From Desulfobacteraceae bacterium (lineage in GTDB: Bacteria; Desulfobacterota; Desulfobacteria; Desulfobacterales; Desulfosarcinaceae), in assembly GCA_027025615.1 (NCBI GenBank), contig JALVQM010000453.1, positions 1-9,335 on the forward strand: a stretch of 9,335 bases of DNA, given 5' to 3'. Positions 6,351-9,335 of this stretch are shown here, one piece after another; within the stretch, counting starts at the first letter, position 1; every line of letters begins with the position of its first letter. The notes under the pieces were generated by a model. The model was given only the letters and a program-made list of their open reading frames with translations. It was not told the origin of the DNA and ran no database searches. The position numbers and the translations under genes are program-made.

Positions 6351-7370
6351 CTAAAAGGATACTTTCACGGTTGCCGAATCAATTACTTCAGCATAAACAT
6401 CTTTCCTGGACTGTAAATTTGTGACTTTTATTCGTTGTCCTGGTGCTCCGGCCTCCTTGCAGATTCCCGGGACAGTAATCTTCAGATTCCGGCTTTCAGC
6501 CACCATCTTTACCACATCACCCCTATGTACCACGGGGACAACTTCCAGCATGGTCGGATTTAATATCGAATTTACTGGGAAAGCTGACCTGCTGCGCATC
6601 CCCATTACCTGCCTGAGACTTGTGAAAAAACCACGGCTGCAACGGGTTACATTTACTTTACGCAAGGAGACAACATCAGGTGTAATTGGTTGACGTTTTC
6701 CCAAAGGTCGAGTAGTCACCACCGCCCTGGCCCATAATTTCACTTCGGCCATTACCCGTAACTGCTTGACAGTCTTTCCATTAACCTGCACTGCCACCAT
6801 CAGCGGGAATTTGCCCCGCAACTGGACATGTTTGGGTTTCCTGACTTCAAGGCTGACCCCACCCTTTGGAATTCTTATTTTACCAGGCAGCTGGACTACC
6901 TTTACACTGGCATTTGCCGGCAACGCGGCCAGCGCTCTTTTCAAAAAGGCTCGAACTTTAACTCTAATTTTTTCAGGACTCAGCACAAGATAGAGTCGAG
7001 TAACCCGTACTGGCTCGTTGAAAGTTATCCTGAAAATTCTTTGGTAAATTGAATTTTGCTTCAAGCGCAGTCTTACCAGGCCAGCATCTATCCATTTGCT
7101 TTCCCCCAAGGCTGGCGCCTTGCAGATTATTATCTTTGACAATTTCGCTGTAGTTTGTTTGTCAGGGGATTCAATCCTTGCAACCTGACCTAATAGAATC
7201 TGCTCACCTGTGATAGACACATCCTTTTTGCCGACAATAACAACCCTGCCTTCAGAATTATATGATCCTGCAAAGACTGAACCGTCGGTCAAGACCAGAC
7301 TGGAGGCTATCCAAACAGCCATTATTATCCAAACCCTGAAAATTTTCTCACTGCTGACAGGACGGTTCAT
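6351..7370 (-). CDS. flgA: Flagellar P-ring assembly chaperone FlgA
   Basis: FlgA is a periplasmic chaperone needed for FlgI to polymerise into the P ring. The 339-residue product has an N-terminal signal segment (FRVWIIMAVWIASSLVL) with a plausible cleavage after SVFA at residue 34. The C-terminal third is the FlgA SAF/beta-clip region: RPLGKRQPITPDVVSLRKVNV at about 221-241, PVVHRGDVVKMVAESRNLKI, then GAPGQRIKVTNLQSRKDVYA. The protein is longer than enteric FlgA (about 219 residues). The extra N-terminal portion of about 120 residues fits the longer FlgA form I recall from Deltaproteobacteria. The ATG at 7370 has AAAGGAG about eight bases upstream, overlapping the flgG stop codon. Only 13 bp separate it from flgG and 18 bp from flgH, so the genes are one unit. 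Confidence 0.94.
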   Translation of the reverse strand: MNRPVSSEKIFRVWIIMAVWIASSLVLTDGSVFAGSYNSEGRVVIVGKKDVSITGEQILLGQVARIESPDKQTTAKLSKIIICKAPALGESKWIDAGLVRLRLKQNSIYQRIFRITFNEPVRVTRLYLVLSPEKIRVKVRAFLKRALAALPANASVKVVQLPGKIRIPKGGVSLEVRKPKHVQLRGKFPLMVAVQVNGKTVKQLRVMAEVKLWARAVVTTRPLGKRQPITPDVVSLRKVNVTRCSRGFFTSLRQVMGMRSRSAFPVNSILNPTMLEVVPVVHRGDVVKMVAESRNLKITVPGICKEAGAPGQRIKVTNLQSRKDVYAEVIDSATVKVSF

Positions 7371-7383
7371 CGTGGCGTCTCCT

Positions 7384-8172
7384 TTAACGTTTCAGATTGT
7401 TTGCGGCCTGAAGCATTTCATCAGATGTCTGGATGGCTTTACTGTTGATTTCGTATGCTCTCTGGGCTGTTATCATCTTTACCATTTCATCCACTACACT
7501 CACATTGCTCATCTCTAGAAAACCTTGGGCAATTGTTCCATATTCATCCTCACCAGGTGTCCCGGTTACTGCATCACCAGAAGCCTCGGTCGGCAGAAAC
7601 ATGTTACGACCAATACTTTTTAAACCGGCAGGGTTAGTGAACCTGGCCAACTCTATGTTGCCCACCTGGACGGGTTCTGTCTGGCCGGCTTGAATTACCG
7701 AAACCGTTCCATCGGTGCTTATGGAAATTGCCATGCTGTCGGTTGGTATGCTAATTTCAGGTTCCATGAGAAATCCATCTGGAGTTACGATCCTGCCTTC
7801 ACTGTCGATCTTGAAATTCCCGGCACGGCTGTAAGCTATGTCTCCATTGGGCAGAATCACCTGGAAGAAACCATCTCCTTCTATGGCCATATCCAACTGG
7901 TTTTCGGTCTGTTTGAAATCCCCCTGGGTAAACAGTTTCTGGGTTGACACCAGCCGGGTGCCGTGTCCGATTTCAATACCTGTAGGGACCTCTGCCCCGC
8001 TGGTGGAAGTTACACCCGGAGGTTTCATGCTTTCGTATAAAAGATCCTGAAAATCTGCACGGCTGCGTTTGAAACCGGCTGTATTTACATTTGCAAGATT
8101 GTTGGAAATTATATCAATTGTTACGGTTTGGGCCTGCATTCCAGTGGCGGCCGTCCATAGACTGCGAATCAT
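7384..8172 (-). CDS. flgG: Flagellar distal rod protein FlgG
   Basis: FlgG builds the distal rod that passes through the P and L rings and joins the hook. From the ATG at 8172 the product is 262 residues, essentially the length of Salmonella FlgG (260). It starts MIRSLWTAATGMQAQ, a FlgG signature. The axial rod motif SNNLANVNTAGFKRS lies at about residues 23-37. The FlgE/F/G beta domain contains FTQGDFKQTENQLDMAIEGD and AYSRAGNFKIDSEGRI. The C-terminal helix is SNVSVVDEMVKMITAQRAYE, then NSKAIQTSDEMLQAANNL. The frame continues to another start at 8196 (MTKGKEKE), but the shorter start matches the family. It follows a purine-rich ribosome site (AAGGAAAAGGAA). It lies 77 bp after flgF and 13 bp before flgA. 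Confidence 0.96.
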   Translation of the reverse strand: MIRSLWTAATGMQAQTVTIDIISNNLANVNTAGFKRSRADFQDLLYESMKPPGVTSTSGAEVPTGIEIGHGTRLVSTQKLFTQGDFKQTENQLDMAIEGDGFFQVILPNGDIAYSRAGNFKIDSEGRIVTPDGFLMEPEISIPTDSMAISISTDGTVSVIQAGQTEPVQVGNIELARFTNPAGLKSIGRNMFLPTEASGDAVTGTPGEDEYGTIAQGFLEMSNVSVVDEMVKMITAQRAYEINSKAIQTSDEMLQAANNLKR

Positions 8173-8234
8173 TTCCTTTTCCTTTCCTTTAGTCATACTT
8201 TATGGTTGTTATCGGGCTAACTTTAAAAACAGCC

Positions 8235-8244
8235 GGAACGTTCC
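8235..8244. repeat. Perfect 10-bp palindrome in the flgF-flgG gap
   Basis: GGAACGTTCC is a perfect palindrome in the 77-bp spacer between flgF and flgG, the largest gap in the rod/ring unit. It begins just beyond the flgF stop. It has no loop and is not directly followed by a T run on the minus strand, so it is not a good terminator; a protein site or chance are both possible. Confidence 0.3.
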
Positions 8245-8249
8245 AGGCA

Positions 8250-9002
8250 TCAAAGTTTACCTACTTCATTAACAGTTTTTGCTGTAGCATCGTCCACACT
8301 GCGAATTACCTTCTGGTAAGCTTCAAATACCCTGAGAGTCTCGATCATTTCTGTCATTTCCCGAATAGCCTCAACATTCGATCCTTCTACAAATCCCTGG
8401 CTGATTGTAGCACCATCCGCAGGCATTTCTGTTATAGAGCTGTCATTGGTGGGGGCAAACAAGGTTTCTCCTTGCCTTTTAAGCTCGTATGGTTGTGAAA
8501 AATCAACAATCTCAAGTTGACCAGACTCTTCGCCGTTGACAGTTACAGTGCCGTCATGGTGAATTACAACCTTACCCTGATCAATGGTAATAGGTCCTCC
8601 CTGCCCTAAAACCGGATAGCCTTCTGGTGTGCTCAGAACTCCTTTTTCATTTATTACGAAACTTCCTCTACGTGTGTAACGTATACCCTGGGGTGTTTCT
8701 ATTTTGAAAAATCCTCTTCCTTCAATAGCAACATCCAGAGGATTGTCAGTTTTTTGTAAAGGTCCTTGGGTGAAGTCAAGAACCTGCTCCATCGGTGGAG
8801 TATAAGGCGAAATGACCTGATCTGTTATGGGAAGAGGAGTAAGTTCTGTTTCAGGAGCAGGCAGTTCGGGATTGTTTCTGAAGACAATCTTGTCCTGTTT
8901 ATACCCGGTGGTAGACACATTAGCAAGGTTGTTGGAGATAGTATCCATCCGCATTTGTTGCAACAGGGCACCTGCGCTCAGTAAGTATAAATCGCCGCTC
9001 AT
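8250..9002 (-). CDS. flgF: Flagellar rod protein FlgF
   Basis: FlgF is a proximal rod component located beneath the FlgG distal rod. The 250-residue product (enteric FlgF is about 251) begins MSGDLYLLSAGALLQQMRMD and has the rod motif ISNNLANVSTTGYK at about residues 22-35. The middle has the FlgE/F/G domain: DFTQGPLQKTDNPLDVAIEG, RGFFKIETPQGIRYTRRGSF, then VINEKGVLSTPEGYPVLG. The C-terminal helix is GFVEGSNVEAIREMTEMIET followed by LRVFEAYQKVIRSVDDATAK. The assignment as FlgF rather than FlgG rests on its position before a better FlgG and on the MSGDLY start. The ATG at 9002 has AGGAG about nine bases upstream. It is the first gene of the rod/ring unit and lies behind a sigma-54 promoter. 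Confidence 0.94.
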   Translation of the reverse strand: MSGDLYLLSAGALLQQMRMDTISNNLANVSTTGYKQDKIVFRNNPELPAPETELTPLPITDQVISPYTPPMEQVLDFTQGPLQKTDNPLDVAIEGRGFFKIETPQGIRYTRRGSFVINEKGVLSTPEGYPVLGQGGPITIDQGKVVIHHDGTVTVNGEESGQLEIVDFSQPYELKRQGETLFAPTNDSSITEMPADGATISQGFVEGSNVEAIREMTEMIETLRVFEAYQKVIRSVDDATAKTVNEVGKL

Positions 9003-9035
9003 CGTATCCGTCTCCTGAAATTATTGTAATCCAGC

Positions 9036-9060
9036 CGAGTCCTATAAATTTATTGTCTCG
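9036..9060 (-). repeat. Inverted repeat in the flgF leader
   Basis: CGAG at 9036-9039 and CTCG at 9057-9060 flank a perfect ten-base palindrome ATAAATTTAT (9044-9053), slightly off centre. It lies between the predicted sigma-54 start point (about 9108) and flgF. It could be an operator or an RNA stem, but A/T palindromes are common in AT-rich spacers. Confidence 0.3.
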
Positions 9061-9118
9061 ATTTTTTTTGGAGAAAACTCTTAATCTTACCTCTTTCCTA
9101 AAAACAAATATAAACTAT

Positions 9119-9134
9119 AGCAATCGGTATGCCA
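9119..9134 (-). promoter_or_regulatory. Sigma-54 (RpoN) promoter for flgF operon
   Basis: On the minus strand, 9134 to 9119 reads TGGCATACCGATTGCT. The sigma-54 consensus is TGGCACG-N4-TTGCW. The invariant GG and GC are present at the exact -24/-12 spacing, and the only mismatches are at the sixth and seventh positions of the first block. Transcription would start near 9108, giving a leader of about 106 bases before flgF. Sigma-54 control of rod and ring genes through an NtrC-type activator (FlrC/FleR type) is well known in polar-flagellated bacteria. The very AT-rich DNA just upstream (about 9135-9165) would suit bending. Confidence 0.85.
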
Positions 9135-9335
9135 TTTTATTTTATATATTATTTCTGTATGTTAGTAACTTTTCCATGAGAATTGCCCAGCTGTTTTTTC
9201 CTCGCATAGGCAAAAATTTCCCCCTCGTGAATTCCGATACAACTCCCACAGCTAGGCTACCGCCGAGATAGTATTGCTTTTCATACCGGAATCTAAATTG
9301 CTGTTGCGAAAATTATCGATCTTGATCATCAAGGC

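Larger units (their letters stand above)
9003..9335. other. Non-coding upstream region of flgF
   Basis: No convincing gene is seen here on either strand. From the flgF side it holds the ribosome site and a leader of about 106 bases containing an inverted repeat (9036-9060). The sigma-54 promoter follows at 9119-9134, then an AT-rich segment at about 9135-9165. A GTTA-N-TAAC repeat lies at 9161-9169, and a GG-N3-AAATTT-N3-CC palindrome at 9209-9224, about 100-116 bases before the predicted start. A more GC-rich patch covers 9240-9275, and CTTGATCATCAAG (9321-9333) sits at the window edge. What lies beyond 9335, and whether a divergent gene uses this region, cannot be seen. Confidence 0.6.

Noticed and set aside
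8205..8230. AAAGTTAGCCCGATAA in the flgF-flgG gap, looking like sigma-28 promoter elements.
   Set aside because: The -35-like and -10-like words are directly adjacent instead of 11 bases apart, and nothing like a -35 lies at the correct distance.
9212..9240. Plus-strand AAAAATTT ... TCCGATAC as a divergent sigma-28 promoter.
   Set aside because: The spacer is 13 bases rather than 11, and both elements carry mismatches.
9053..9271. Open frame of 72 codons on the plus strand in the flgF upstream region.
   Set aside because: It has a TTG start, no ribosome site and no recognisable motifs, and it runs across the sigma-54 promoter.

Overview
This window is a block of flagellar genes from a Gram-negative bacterium. 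Ten consecutive minus-strand genes run in the order flgF-flgG-flgA-flgH-flgI-flgJ-flgM-flgN-flgK-flgL, from about 9002 down to 779. The 3' part of a stator gene (motB/pomB type) converges on them from the left edge on the plus strand. Genes for the outer-membrane L ring (flgH) and the periplasmic P ring (flgI) show a diderm cell. The gene order, a FlgJ that is only a rod-binding domain, and the sigma-54/sigma-28 promoter pair suggest a Deltaproteobacterium (Desulfobacterota-like). That placement is inferred from gene content and order, not from a marker gene.

Layout, left to right. 1-752 (+) is the C-terminal bulk of a MotB-family stator subunit whose first transmembrane region most resembles Na+-type PomB. 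779-3627 (-) holds the hook-filament junction proteins FlgL and FlgK and their export chaperone FlgN. 3641-3970 (-) is the anti-sigma-28 factor FlgM. 3971-4086 is a short promoter/leader region with a near-consensus sigma-28 promoter. 4087-9002 (-) holds the distal rod, its P-ring and L-ring bushings and assembly factors: FlgJ, FlgI, FlgH, FlgA, FlgG and FlgF. 9003-9335 is a non-coding upstream region with a near-perfect -24/-12 (sigma-54) promoter in front of flgF.

How it works together. The sigma-54 promoter should drive the middle-class rod and ring genes (flgF to flgJ). The internal sigma-28 promoter should then drive flgM-flgN-flgK-flgL. FlgM holds sigma-28 inactive until the hook-basal body is finished and FlgM can be exported. 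FlgN escorts FlgK and FlgL to the export gate, and these form the junction on which flagellin polymerises. Genes are tightly packed (mostly 12-20 bp gaps, one TGATG overlap), with good Shine-Dalgarno sites at most starts.

I see no mobile element, CRISPR array, tRNA, rRNA or plainly novel system. The interest lies in the regulatory DNA: the two promoters, a hairpin that could cover the flgM ribosome-binding site, and inverted repeats in the flgF leader and upstream region.
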